From Exaiptasia diaphana (Eukaryota; Cnidaria; Anthozoa; Actiniaria; Aiptasiidae), in contig NW_018388147.1 of the NCBI RefSeq assembly GCF_001417965.1, positions 172,447 to 236,446 of the forward strand: DNA of 64,000 nucleotides, read 5' to 3'. Position 1 is the stretch's first letter. Each line of letters starts with the position of its first letter. Of this stretch, positions 1 to 12,080 are shown piece by piece. The notes below the pieces were generated by a model. That model worked only from the letters and a program-made list of their open reading frames with translations, ran no database searches and was not told the DNA's origin. The position numbers and the translations under genes were made by a program.

Positions 1-3000
1 ATTGTCTGGTTTGGGAGTCCAACTCAAACCTGTAGACATAAGCCCAACTCTAACTAAACCACTACTAGACATCACATCTCTCAATATATCATCAGATCCA
101 GGCGTTGTCCATAACGGCAAGGACTCTAATATTTAACTTTTCCTTACATTTTCAATGGATTTATTGAAAAAATTAGTATGAATTCTTTATGCTGGCCATC
201 TTGTCCAACAATTGACATACCTTTAACAATGAGAACCTTTTTACCAGGAGATTCACTGGAGAAGTCCAGTAAATCCAGAAAATGACACATTTTAGTTGCC
301 TGGCATGAAAACAAGCAAAGAATAGGTTTGAAAAAGACAATGATAACAAAAAATAAACTTACAGAGCAAAACTAAGAATAAAATAAACTTACAACAAATC
401 AGAGGTAAGATCACACTTACCACATCTTCCAGATCAGCGGCAATATAAGACAATGTAAGAAATAAATTAAGAAAATGTCTTGTACCAGTCTCACTCAACT
501 CCTCCATGCGCTTTTTTGTGAACTTGGAATAAAACCTAGAATACAATGGATACGTTATATAATCTGTGTGACACCTCAGTTCAATGCTTTGTTGATGGTC
601 ACTGAGCCTGTAGTATCATGTAAGATTTCCCATAATGCAACAGTAAAGCACATGTTATACCTGCCCTTCATCTGTTTCCAGCCTTGCTGTGACCCTGACA
701 GCTGTATTTTGTTGAGATGAACAGCAATAATTCTTAGCAGCAAAGAAAAGCTGTTTTCCTGATCAAGGCTGGAAAAAAATATCTGTTTTTTACTTTTGTT
801 GTAATAAAATTAATGTCATATGTTTTATCATTGATATTTTAGAAGATAACCTTGACAAGTGATCTTGACATCTACCAGCACACTGCTCCATCCACTGGGT
901 GACTGTTAAACTGTACAATGCAAATGATTAAAATATATTGTAGTACAGACAGACAGATAGTTACAGGCAATTCAACTAAAAATATACAAGAAAAATAGAT
1001 AAAAAATGAGACTAACTTGACAGTGGTCATTCCATGGAGGGTATGACTTGGAATATTAAACAATTCATTCTGAAAAGAAAATTCACAAATAAACTGAAAA
1101 TCATATATAGTAAATCAAACAATGAATTCCTTGTTTTTGCACTCTCTTTACTGGTACTTTACTGACGGAAGTAGCTAAGACGCAACAGTTTATGTTCATA
1201 TTAAGCAGGCATTCAACATTTATAAATGTTGATGGATCTTGAAATGTTAGCATAACATAGCATGATGGACTTGCTGTGTTAATGGGAAGTCATGTGACTT
1301 ACCAAGCGTTTATGGAAATACTCCCATAACCAAACTACAATTCCAGTATTAGCTGACCAATGACAGGACACAGCAAGACAACATCTTAGATAGAATCGAC
1401 GATGGTACTCTTCTTGGCCACTCTAATGACATATCAGAATGATGGTGTTGATAATGATGATTAAAACATCATGTTAATGATAACTTTGCGCTTACTTTTA
1501 AACTTGAAAGTGAAGATTTCAGAAGCTCTGTTATGAACACCCAATTTCCTGGTTTTGATCCCTGGATTTGATCAAAAACAAATACAATCAATAAAACAAA
1601 CAGAATGGACAAAAGTTGTAGAAAAGCAAAAAAATAGCAAAGTTACAAACCTTTCTCCTGACTGCATAAACATGGCCGTCATTAAACCAGTATAATGGCG
1701 CAACCTTTGCAACCAGCCACCAACAGAAATGATCAGGATCGTTACAAGTAAAGTCAGACTGAACTATAAAAACACTAAAACACCTTAGTTCCCAGTGTTC
1801 CTTGACACCTCGGTTTAATAATTTGTTTGTGGTCAACGAGCCTGAGTATGGAAAGTCGTGAATTACAATGAAAGAGATGAAAATAGTAGCAGTACAGATT
1901 ATGGTGATGATGATAATAATGAAAGCAGTGATATTAATAATATTTCTTACCATCAGAAATTTCTTCTTCATTGGTATTTTGTGATGAGTTATCTCCTGGA
2001 CTGAGAACTTGTTGTAGAATACTGGACAACAATGACCAGAATGGCTGTAAAACAAACATTTATCATTATGGCACAGGATAATGAAATAACAATAAGAATT
2101 AAAATTCAAACTAACATCAAGATTGTATTGTCCTGACAGCTGGTCTAGAGTGTGAATAAGTGATACCCACACTTCACAAACACATGAACAAAGAAAAGGT
2201 GAGGTTTTGTGAAGATCTGATCTGGGTACCTGAAAGAAAAATTTTGACAATAAGTAAAAAGGGTATAAATTTGATGAAGAAAGAACGGGAAAATAAGAAA
2301 AGAAGAAAGAGGAAAGAAGAATAGATGGGAAGTGAAAAAAGGGAGAAAGCAAAAAAGGAAGAGGGCAAAAAGGAACTCAAAAGTGAGAAGGATGGAAGAA
2401 AAGAGGTAAGAAATGAGCAAAGAAGGAAATATAGAAAAGAAAGAGAAGAAAGAAAACTTAAAAGTACTGACCATGTTGAACGATGTGGCTGCTAGGGCAG
2501 TTAGGTCCCATAGTAAAGCCATTGCAATGTTTTTGATTGACAGAATGATGTCATCAATCTCTTGTAAATTGTTACAGCTTTCTTTATCTATGATGAAATA
2601 GTTTTATTAGCAATATGAACATAATCAACTGCCCAGTATTTGATTTTATCATTGCAACAAATTCTCAAATTGATAACAGAATATTTGTTTGTAAAATGAA
2701 TTGTGGCCATATGTAGAGGAAGTGAGCCAAATAATTGAAATATCAATGTGAATAACAAAATCCAGTTGCTTGTACTACCTCCAGGGATTGATTATAACTA
2801 GTGTTGGATACATTAGGTCAATGGCAAAAAAACATTTATTACTCGTTATTCTCTCATCAATTAAAAACCACCATTCACGACAATACACAAATCCATTATC
2901 CATTTAAGGGCAACGTTTCGATCGCTAGCCGTACCGTAAATACGTACGACATCAACACAAGAAACGTTTTTAGCCCGAGCTACGTATTTATGTACGATCG

Positions 3001-6000
3001 TCACGTAAAAACAATGTTTCGGACTTTTATTGAAAACGTACGTCTAGCGATTGGCAGTATTTGAACTGATATTCGTTCTTGTCAAAATGCAACAATTGGA
3101 CACAGGGTTACCATTCACAATTACACAGTTACTGCGGCGTTATTTATCAATAAGTTAGAAAATTAACGTTTCTTGCGGTTTCATTACGTAGCGATGTTTC
3201 AACCGCGTAGGAAACCATATCGACATCATGTCTGGTCCAGCGGCTACAGCATACTAACATTACTTCTGTTTTCTAATGCCAAGGGCGTTGCTAGATACAT
3301 ATGGCATGTTAAACTAAATCATATGTCTTTAAAACAGCGAGGGAGATCATTAAATATCGGCCAGCAATACCATTGACGGTTATAATGATCAATACAGCCT
3401 GTGCTCAACGATTATAATGGATTTTAAATACTTCAAGTGGTAATGTATTTCACATTTGTTACGGGCGATAACTACGGTGTAGATACAATAATCGCCCTCC
3501 ATGAAGCACAAAAACGATTACTCGATCAACAATTCCATTAAACGAGATTCTTAGATCCATTTTTCGTCGATGAATTAATACTGAAAATGAATGGATGAAT
3601 GAGCAATTTAAAGTGCACTGGAACGAGTAACTGACTGAACAAAACTGAATCTATAAACGAACGAAAACTATTACTTGTAGAATTGGAAGTAAATCTGGTT
3701 ATCATTAACCCAAGTGTCAATGGAATTCGATAAAACGTTCTAGAACATGACATCCAGGTATTCTATTCTATGAATAATCAAGCATTTGATAGTGAAATAT
3801 TCCAGAACAGTCACTGACAACGGAACATGCGATCATCCAACACGGTTTGCACATGAACAGGACGGTATGCAAACAGCAATTCATTTACAGAACTAGTGTA
3901 TGTTTTTTACTCAATTTGCATGTTCCCTTTTTACGGCTTTCAATAACTTTCTTGAGGGTGGGGCAGCACGTGTTTTTTGCAAGCATAAGCTAACGCGAAC
4001 TTTCAGTCAATTAGCCCTCCCCCCTTAGTTATATTCCTTGTATTTTGTACATCGCATGGCATTTTGAAAGTGTTGCCAATATTGAGGTTCCACATCTGGT
4101 GCGCACTTCAAGGTTATTGTGAAGTACGATAATCGATAACACATCGACACTGCTCATCGTTTGATAATTCAACAATCTGCTGCTCTATTTGAGATTATTG
4201 AATTAATCTGATCCATTCACAGAACACAAGGTACAGAGATTCATTGCACTAACGCAGTATGACAAAAACGCACCAATTAACTGAAACAGCATGCTAGAGG
4301 AACAATGTTTCAATGTTCTGAATTCAAAAAGAATTACTGCAATTGTGCTTTATGAATATTTGCGATTATTTTGTATTGATATAACGGCTTATCATTCGAG
4401 AATTGTTGATCAAAGTCGATAAACATTTGAGATTGATGAAATATCCGATTAACAGTGATTGAGAACACCTTTAAAGAAAATTTACGGATCAAACGTTCCA
4501 TCACTACTCGAGAATTGTTGATCAAACGTTCATTGCCATTTGAGAATTGTTGATCAAACATCGGATTATCATTGAAGATCTGTTTTATTGCCAAACACGC
4601 TTCAGGCTAAACATATGTAGTATGCAATGCACGTATCAGGACCAACCACTACATCCGTTGATGATAATTAGGGTTATCACCTCAAGTCCTTAAATCACTG
4701 CTTGTTTTCCGGTCCGATAAGTATAAATTACACGTCAGGGTGAATACTGGGTGTTACTGCACGACAGTCAGGTCTATATTGAGTATTATAACCTCTTTAC
4801 GGAAGGAATTGTACTTCAAGTCATTGTAGATAAGGTAGGATTTGAATGAATTCAGCTTTGATGTCATAGTCTATGTGTAGGTCTGTAGTTAAGGCACATG
4901 ACGCAGCACCAAGCAATGTTCATGGATCTGAAGGGATTAGAATTTGCTCTTAAAAGGGTCGCGAAATCAACGACTGTTTTACTAATAACGTTGATTGTAT
5001 ACGACAGATCAATAATTCCATTACCGGGGCGTTTCTCGAATAGACCACAATTTAGAATTGATAATCTAAAGCCTTCTAGAACATATAATCATTCAATCAA
5101 AGCGCGCGCAATCACTGATGATTTAGAGCATAGTTAACTATGCTTAGAAGGCCCATTGTTATGTTACTAGCTGAATTAGTTACTTCGTATTATTCCGTTG
5201 TTTATACATATTGGTTAAAGCTGTAATTTAGTATTTGCCACTAACACACACTACACACCCCCCTTCAGAGCACAATTAGCGCACAGCACTACAAATGCTT
5301 TATCTAACGTTCTTTTATTTTAAGGTAATCATGATGGTCAGCGGTCTCAGCACCATAGTCATCACAACATTTCTCAAAGTCTGTACTGACGTCACAAGCC
5401 GACGCCCTGTGACCATCTACAGGCCGCAATGCCCCCCTGGGTACTGCTCCCTAGGAGACTATGCTCAAGAAACGCATTCCCATGCACCAAACTATGGCGT
5501 CACACTATGCTTTCGTGCCAATAACAACAGCACCTTGCTTGCAAGGCCTCGTGGGTTCACCCAAATATGGAGTGCTGAGCATGATGGGTATGATGATGCA
5601 ATGAGTGGAAGTGGTTCAGGGTCTGGGTCAGGATCCTCTGAATCGTATGAGTCACAAAAAATAGTTTCATTTTGGCGAGCTATTCCTCCATCTGATGAGT
5701 ATGTCTCAATTGGGGATATGGTTACCACAAACTATGAACAACCCTCCACAAAGATGACATGTGTTGTACATAAGTCCTTGGTTACTACAGCAAACAGTGG
5801 CCGGAGGGTCTGGCGGGAGCATTCAGGAGCAGCCAGTATCTGGATGACGGGCCGTAGCGATGAATACCTGGACCTTAGAACATTTAGGACCAACGATAAC
5901 AAAGATGACCCTGGAAACTTTAGGGCTCTTATTTTAGAAGTACTCCCACCACCACATGATGGCACTTTTATTAAAAGAACCATAAGAGGAAATGACCTTA

Positions 6001-9000
6001 AATTGCTGTATAAGTACCAAAATGGAGAGGCCTATGAGAGTGTTAACATTTATGTGCCTCAGCCACCTCCAGGATTTGTGCCCTTGGGATTCTATGCACA
6101 AAAAGGACACAAAAGAAATCAAGATGCACAAGTTACTGTTGTCAAGGTGATGACTACCTATGGATCACGACTAATGCTCACTCCTGCTGGATATCGCAAG
6201 GTTATGGAATATAACGACCATCATAATAACAGCATATTAACATACTGGAGACCGATTTCTGCCCCTGGGTACTACTGCATGGGAGACATTGTCACTATCA
6301 ATCAACACAATGTGCCATCATCAGATACAATAGCATGTCTGCATTGGAGTCTTGTTATGTCCAGTCAACGAGGGTCAAGGATTTGGTGGAGTAAAAATCA
6401 CCCTTACAAACACACCCATACCAAGAATGATTTTACCCTGTGGGGGGTAGGGGGTAGGGAGTTCTGTGAATCACCAAATACATTTATTGCACATCCTGGC
6501 TTTGTAACCCCACCTTCCGAGAGGCTGTTATTCCACTGCCTTCCTAACCAAGGCATTGAAATCTAGTACCCAGTCTACACACAGGTAGCCCATAACATCA
6601 GTAATATACTACATCTAGTACCCAGGTTACCAGCAACTGAACATCATGCAGGTAGCCCAAGGATATTGAAATATAAAACAAATCTAGTTACAAAGATACT
6701 TGACAATACAATTATAATCTAAATCGTTACAACACAAGACTTGTATGTTCTAACATGTGTTAATATTACCAGTATATTCCCTTTGATTCCATAACAGTGG
6801 TTTCATATGACAACAATTCAATATACATATAGTACGAAAAATTAACATTGTCAGTATTCCTTTTGATTTAATTGCTGAATAAATCTAACATAAACAGCAA
6901 AAGCGACTATTTATTGGACTCAAGGGTCTGTTTTCCAGAAAAATATCAAGGAGATTGCATGTCTGATAAGAATTCTTACCTTGTTTGTTAAGAATTTCCC
7001 ATAATGCTTGAATGACGTTGCATACCATATCAAGATAAACATGAAACATGTGGAATGTTGCAGACGGCCGGTCAGCTGACAATCTCATGTCAGTCCTTAT
7101 AAGGGAAGTGATTGACAATTCCGTGAGTCTTCCAAGGAATTGTACAATTCCTCCAAGTTCTTGCCTGAGAATTGCAGGCATATGAAGAACACTTTTAATA
7201 AATTGACCGTCAGGTAGATTACCAACGTCACAGTGACTCATACAATATCTGAAAAGGGATATCATATATTATTTTTGGATTGAAGTTGTTTTGCTAATAA
7301 TTGATAAGTGCCTATCATTATTAGAAAGAATTATGAAAACAAAGAGATTAGAACAATGAGAGAAAGAAAAAAACAGAAGGAAAGAAAACAGGAAAGGCAA
7401 AAGAGATTCCAAAGGGTATAAGTGATGAAGAAAGAAAATAAAATAGAAGGGATGACTGCAAGGAAGGGAATAATAGGATGACAAAAAAGTCAGAAAATAC
7501 GAAAGGGAAAGGATAATTAAAGAATGAAGAAAGAGGGATGGAATGAAGCAGAATAGATTAGACTGATTGGAATATAGAAATTCAAATTCATCTACAGACC
7601 TGTTGATATAGTTGTGTACGTAGGCCATAAAATGTGCACATTCTTTTCTTATTTTTATACATTTTGAATTCATTTCAGCTGCAAAAGAAGACAAAAAATA
7701 ATCACTCATTGTAAACACAATAAACTATTATTATTATTAGTTATCAATGTCATTATTTTAAATTTACTGCATGTGAAATCAATGTATAACTCTTTCATGG
7801 TACAAGGAGTTCATGATTGACAGTATTCAATAACTTATTGTCAAGACTACCAAAACACGTCCTCTTTTTTGTCTTTTTTTGGACAATATTATTGATTATT
7901 TAGTTAAATGATATTTTACTCACAAGATAAGGGTAACATCCCTTCCTCACTTTGCATATTCATTAATTTAAAAATCTGTTGTCTGCAATCAAGAATAAAC
8001 AAGGATGTCAAAGGTTCTGAGCAAACATGATATTAAAGAAAAGGAAAAATTAAAATCTGGTTAAGACCACATAAACTAACCTTAATAAATAAAACAATGT
8101 GTCTGTTTTACAGGCAAGTGCTGAGCCAGCAGCAAACTTTGAACCAAAAAGTTGAATGATGGGTTCGTTAGATGATTCAGCCATCCTACAGATAGATTTG
8201 ATACATTCATTCAAAATAAATATGTTAATGAATGTCAGTAGATTGATAAAATAGTTATTGTACCTTTGTACACTGTTTATTTGACCTAATATGATATATC
8301 CCTGTGATTCATGCAAATGCAACTCAGTCTAGGTGACAAGACAATTAATTTTAACTTCCTAGACAGCAAGACTTTGTTTTGTATCCTAGATGAGGCTGCT
8401 TTGGGGGTGTACAGTAATAGCACTAATGGTTATGATAATCACATTTCATTATGGTTTCTGAAATTAGTTGAATACGTACCCATCAAGTGATCTAAGGTAA
8501 CCAGAAAGAAGAGAATTCTCTTGAATGTGAAACATCTTCCCCTGACAACTTTCACCCAAACAAGAAAGCTTTCTTGACTTAAGATCTGATAAAAACAACC
8601 AAATTATGTGTAATGTGAGAGCAGTAGTTCACTAACCACAACAAGGGTGGACACATCTGATATGTCCAGGGGTACATAGCCCTTTGAAAACCTTTAATAC
8701 TTCCTCCTAATTTGAATCAACTTTGTGACCGTTTTCGTGGTGTGTAATCCCATCCTTTTACAGACTTGCACCACTCCCATAAAAAATCCATGATCTGTCC
8801 CTGTCCTAGCATCACCACCACTACTACTACTGCTACTAACGTAGTACTGCTATCAAGACCACTTCCACTACCCCTGTAACTACGAACCCTTGCATAACTA
8901 CAGTGTTTCTTGGCGTGTTATTGTTTAAATCGATTTGGTTGAAGTTCCCCACAAATGACATGATATAATTACAATATATTACTTATACCTCTATTTTCTA

Positions 9001-9145
9001 TACATCTTCCATTATTTTTCTCAAGTGGCTGAGTAATATTATTCTGCATGCTTCCATGGACTAAAGCGCTCTCTGTCTCCATGAATTCATCTTCTAAACT
9101 ATCTGTCCATTCAGAGAACTCAAATTCCTCTATGTTGTCCTCCAT
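1..9145 (-). CDS. mms22l: MMS22L, replication-fork repair protein (N-terminal part, cut by window edge)
   Basis: In other animals MMS22L partners TONSL and promotes RAD51 loading at stalled replication forks in the nucleus. Seventeen exons were traced on the minus strand: 8989-9145, 8480-8585, 8081-8185, 7924-7982, 7600-7678, 6980-7248, 2472-2587, 2116-2229, 1951-2044, 1651-1763, 1303-1422, 1022-1069, 851-894, 661-768, 421-535, 221-299 and about 1-125, roughly 617 codons. Phases join without stops. Recognisable blocks resemble human MMS22L: WVSLIHTLDQ (exon 8), DPDHFCWWLVAKVAPLY (exon 10), CHWSANTGIVVWLWEYF (exon 11), and FYSKFTKKRMEELSETG followed by NLFLTLSYIAADLEDV (exon 15). The 17th exon is open but not clearly alignable, so it is less certain. 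The start, MEDNIEEFEFSEWTD, is the first ATG of the open frame and lies 378 bp from the divergent hnRNP start. The C-terminal half lies left of the window. The intron at 2588-6979 hosts a gene on the other strand. Identification is firm; exons 12 to 14 rest on phase and weak similarity. Confidence 0.9.
2588..4721. other. Left part of MMS22L intron 6, no gene seen
   Basis: This stretch holds only short chance reading frames without splice or family support. It contains three near-identical 17-bp motifs (4398-4414, 4510-4526, 4542-4558) and a CpG/TACG-rich patch at about 2900-3060. The patch might be regulatory for the nested gene to the right, but nothing in it is diagnostic. Confidence 0.5.
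4398..4558. repeat. Three copies of a 17-bp motif
   Basis: GAGAATTGTTGATCAAA occurs at 4398-4414, 4510-4526 and 4542-4558, each with the TTGATCAA palindrome at its end. The last two start 32 bp apart; the first is 112 bp upstream of the second. No coding role is apparent. Confidence 0.7.
4722..4728 (+). promoter_or_regulatory. Candidate TATA box of the nested Vps62-like gene
   Basis: TATAAAT lies about 600 bp upstream of the coding start. A possible 5' UTR exon follows (about 4750-4831, donor AAG|GTAGGA at 4832), and a polypyrimidine-AG acceptor (TTTTATTTTAAG) ends at 5324, six bases before the preferred ATG at 5331. The arrangement is inferred from motifs only. Confidence 0.35.
5331..6566 (+). 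CDS. Vps62/DUF946-domain protein, intronless coding region nested in MMS22L
   Basis: A single uninterrupted frame of 411 codons on the strand opposite to its host gene. It consists of two tandem halves of the same fold. Each opens with a VTIYRPQ / VNIYVPQ-PPG motif and continues through a SFWRAIPP / TYWRPISAPG block and a GDMVT / GDIVT block to a W-rich end (RRVWREH, SRIWWSK). This is the signature of the Vps62 (DUF946) family, which is found in fungi, plants and scattered invertebrates; its biochemical role is poorly known. An SGSGSGSGSS linker (near residue 95) interrupts the first half. The first in-frame ATG is at 5295, but an intron acceptor (TTTTAAG) at 5318-5324 makes 5331 (MMVSGLST) the likelier start; the N-terminus is hydrophobic enough to be a weak signal peptide or anchor. 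AATAAA at 6878-6883 would end the transcript before MMS22L exon 6 at 6980. The gene might be a retrocopy. Family assignment is fairly sure; function is unknown. Confidence 0.75.
   Translation: MMVSGLSTIVITTFLKVCTDVTSRRPVTIYRPQCPPGYCSLGDYAQETHSHAPNYGVTLCFRANNNSTLLARPRGFTQIWSAEHDGYDDAMSGSGSGSGSGSSESYESQKIVSFWRAIPPSDEYVSIGDMVTTNYEQPSTKMTCVVHKSLVTTANSGRRVWREHSGAASIWMTGRSDEYLDLRTFRTNDNKDDPGNFRALILEVLPPPHDGTFIKRTIRGNDLKLLYKYQNGEAYESVNIYVPQPPPGFVPLGFYAQKGHKRNQDAQVTVVKVMTTYGSRLMLTPAGYRKVMEYNDHHNNSILTYWRPISAPGYYCMGDIVTINQHNVPSSDTIACLHWSLVMSSQRGSRIWWSKNHPYKHTHTKNDFTLWGVGGREFCESPNTFIAHPGFVTPPSERLLFHCLPNQGIEI
6878..6883 (+). terminator. Poly(A) signal of the nested Vps62-like gene
   Basis: AATAAA lies 312 bp after the stop codon and about 97 bp before the MMS22L exon on the other strand, so the nested transcript can end within the intron. 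Confidence 0.5.
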
Positions 9146-9160
9146 CTTGATTTACAAATC

Positions 9161-9168
9161 TTCCCGCC
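9161..9168. promoter_or_regulatory. E2F-like site in the MMS22L/hnRNP divergent promoter
   Basis: TTCCCGCC matches the E2F core closely and lies 16 bp upstream of the MMS22L ATG, in the 378-bp gap between two divergent genes. Control of a replication-repair gene by E2F is known in animals; use of this site is inferred. Confidence 0.4.
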
Positions 9169-9522
9169 ACACAGGGACCCCAGAAACATTACAGTTGGTA
9201 GAAAATCGGGAAACTATTTGTAATATATATCACATAAGAAAGATTCCTTTCTTTAATAATATATTTAAGAAAAGAATACTGCAATTTTTAATTTCATTTT
9301 TTTTCAAGATGAAATTAAGTAGCCAAAGTGAGACAAAGTAAATTAGTTATACTACGAAATTATATCGATCCGCAACGAGGATTTTACGACCCCTTAGCTC
9401 TATAGCTGTGCACCCCGCAGTAAACAATACACGAGGTGATCAAGCGTTCTTTTCGATCGAGAGTTTGCATCTTTGTCGTGACTGTGTTTTGGGCATTAAA
9501 GAAAGAATACACAGACTCAAAC

Positions 9523-12080
9523 ATGGCTGATGACGGCTCTGGCATGACCGAAGAAGCGCAGAAGCTAGTAAACATCGGCGTTGGACTTCGAGTGGCGAAG
9601 CGAGTTGGTGAGATCTTCAGTAGTGGCGCGCTACTTCCCGAAGAGCTAGATGATAGAGCACTCGAGGCATTGAAGGAGTTTAACGAGGAAGGAGCCTTGG
9701 AAGTCTTGAATCAGTTCGCTAGCAGCGATCTATCGCATGTACAGAACAAAAGTGCATTTCTGTGCGGAATTATGAAAACATATCGTGAAAAAAATCGGAT
9801 GAAACGCGAAGGACAAGACCCAATGGCTGGCATGAAAGGACCGGATGAGACAAAGATAAAGGCCTTACTCGAAAGAACCGGCTACTCATTGGATATCACT
9901 ACAGGACAGAGAAAATATGGTGGCCCACCGCCTGGCTGGGAAGGATCACCTCCTGGTACTGGATCGGAGGTAAGTTTCACTTTTCATAGCTTTATAACTG
10001 AATTGTTGTCGGCGGTTCGTCGGTTACGACGCCGGCTGTCACAGAATCTGAACGTTGTCTCTTGGTTTTACTATTTCACATCTCAATGACTTTTCCTGAA
10101 GTGGTAGTTGTATAGAAAAGGCTTGAAAGCTTTAGATCTAGAAACTTGTGACTGTGAAATGTATGTTTTCGTGATATGAAATCTACAACTTAGTGTCTGT
10201 TTACACCACGTGCGAAGTTTCGCTACACTGCACACACAAGCATCATTCCATTTCCTTGTACTTTGATGATCGTTAAAAATTGTATTTGACGTTTTTTTCT
10301 GATGAAATACTGTGTTTAAAGAATACCATGTTATACAAGAAACTAGAATATTCTTCATGTTCATTTAAATGATTATTATTTGAGGCAAAATTCATTCAAT
10401 TTTTGAAGGTCTGGATGTAACTATAGTATCATCCCTTTATCAAACTTGATGACTGAAAATGACTTCAATATTTTGTTGTGAATTGAATCTTTGTATTTAA
10501 ATCTTTACACAGAAAGTCTGTTCGCAAGTGTTCGTTGGTAAGATTCCACGTGACTGTTTTGAAGATGAACTTATCCCAGTTTTAGAGGACTGTGGTCGAA
10601 TCTATGATTTTAGACTCATGATAGATCCTATAAGTGGACTCACCAAAGGATTTGGGTTTTGTACCTTCACTGATAAGGCAGAGGCACAACAAGCTGTGAA
10701 GAAACTAGATAACAAAGAAATTCGACCAGGAAAGAAGCTTGGTGTATGTATATCAGTCGCTAATAACCGCCTCTTTGTTGGCTCAATTCCAAAAACAAAA
10801 AGCAAGCAAGAAATCTTTGATGAATTCAACAAAGTCATCAACGGTCTCCATGATGTCATTGTATACATGTCATCTGACCAGAAAGGAAAGAATCGTGGCT
10901 TTGCTTTCTTGGAGTTTGAAACTCACCAGGCTGCTGCTCTTGCCCGCCGCAAGCTGTCGTCAGGACGGATTAAGGTTTGGGGAAATGTTGTTGTTACTGT
11001 AGACTGGGCTGATCCTCAAGATGAACCAGATGAAGAAGCAATGTCAAAGGTAAGTAAAACATGCATACAAACAGATTTGGCATGCTTTGCAGTTCTGCAG
11101 GTTGTAAGCTTGTAAATTGTGCCAGTTCATTTCATTGATAAGATTATGTTAACTTTTAGGTCAAGGTTGTATACGTACGAAACTTAAGTCCAACAATTAC
11201 AGAAGAAAAGCTCAAAGAGTTATTCCAGCCATATGGTACAGTAGATCGCACTAAAAAGATCAAAGATTACGCTTTTGTGCACTTCACAGAACGAGAACAT
11301 GCACTTAAAGCAATTGAAGAAATGAACAGTAAAGAACTTGATGGCATCAGCATTGAAGTATCTCTAGCTAAACCACGTGATAACTCTCAACAACGTGACA
11401 GACGGCAAGGTCAATCAGGCTATGGCTCCTTGAATCAGTTCCGTGGTGGTGGAGGAGGAGGAAGAGGGCGAGGTGGACGAGGTCGTGGTGGTGATCGTGG
11501 ACGGGGTGGTTATGATCGAGGTGGTTATGATTATGGTGGTCATGATAGTTATTATGAGGAGGGTTATGGTGGGGGTTATGGTGGTGGTGGTGATTATGGT
11601 TATGGTGGTGGAAGTGGTGATTATTATGATAGTTACTATGGTGGTGGTGGTGGCAGTGGAGGTGGTGGATATGATAGCTATTACTCTGGTGGTAGCAGTG
11701 GTGGAGGAGGAAGAGGCGGCTTTCAGCGTGGAAGAGGTGGCCCAAGAGGGGCTCCAAGAGGTGGTCGTGGTGGCCGAGGTGGTGGTGGTGGTGGAGGAGG
11801 AGGCTATGGTGATGGCTACAGTAGAGGGCGTGGCCGTGGAGGTAGAGGCGGTGGCGACTTTGGAGACAGAGGAAGGGGAGGTCTTCCACCTTCAAAGAGG
11901 AAGTATGGTGCAGACAACCCTAGTGGCGTTGTTGGCTACCCAGAGCCAAAGAAAAGATACAATCCTGATGAGCAATATTGGGGGTCTCAACCTATCCCAC
12001 AAGCACCACAGTACAACTCAGGATATGGGGACTCTGGACAGGAATGGTATCAAGATAGCTATGGTCAGCAGTGGAACTAA
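9523..12080 (+). CDS. syncrip: hnRNP R/Q (SYNCRIP)-type RNA-binding protein
   Basis: Three coding exons (9523-9969, 10513-11049, 11160-12080) give 634 aa with phase 0 at both joins. Residues 1 to about 110 form the acidic helical N-terminal domain typical of hnRNP Q/R ([20 protein letters not shown]). Three RRMs follow: about 154-231 ([19 protein letters not shown]1-like GFGFCTF), 234-315 ([17 protein letters not shown]1 [10 protein letters not shown], then [14 protein letters not shown]) and 329-400 ([25 protein letters not shown]). The tail is a long RGG/GGY region ending in a PQ-rich segment. The family binds A/U-rich mRNA and acts in splicing, mRNA stability and translation in nucleus and cytoplasm. 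The start ATG ([11 protein letters not shown]) was chosen because upstream codons lack family similarity. The gene is divergent to MMS22L. The complementary strand of the RGG repeat reads as a His-rich frame, which is an artefact. SYNCRIP and HNRNPR are vertebrate paralogues; this gene would be pro-orthologous to both. Confidence 0.95.

Noticed and set aside
1588-2522. Long Phe/Ser/Leu-rich frames on the minus strand
   Set aside because: They run through MMS22L introns and polypyrimidine tracts; the exons inside are in MMS22L's own frames.
2801-3376. Two short plus-strand frames (87 and 67 residues)
   Set aside because: No family similarity, no splice context and no poly(A) signal; taken as intron sequence.
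11368-11895. 175-residue His-rich frame on the minus strand
   Set aside because: It is the complement of the RGG/GGY-coding repeat of the hnRNP gene; composition explains it and there is no start context, splice or family support.
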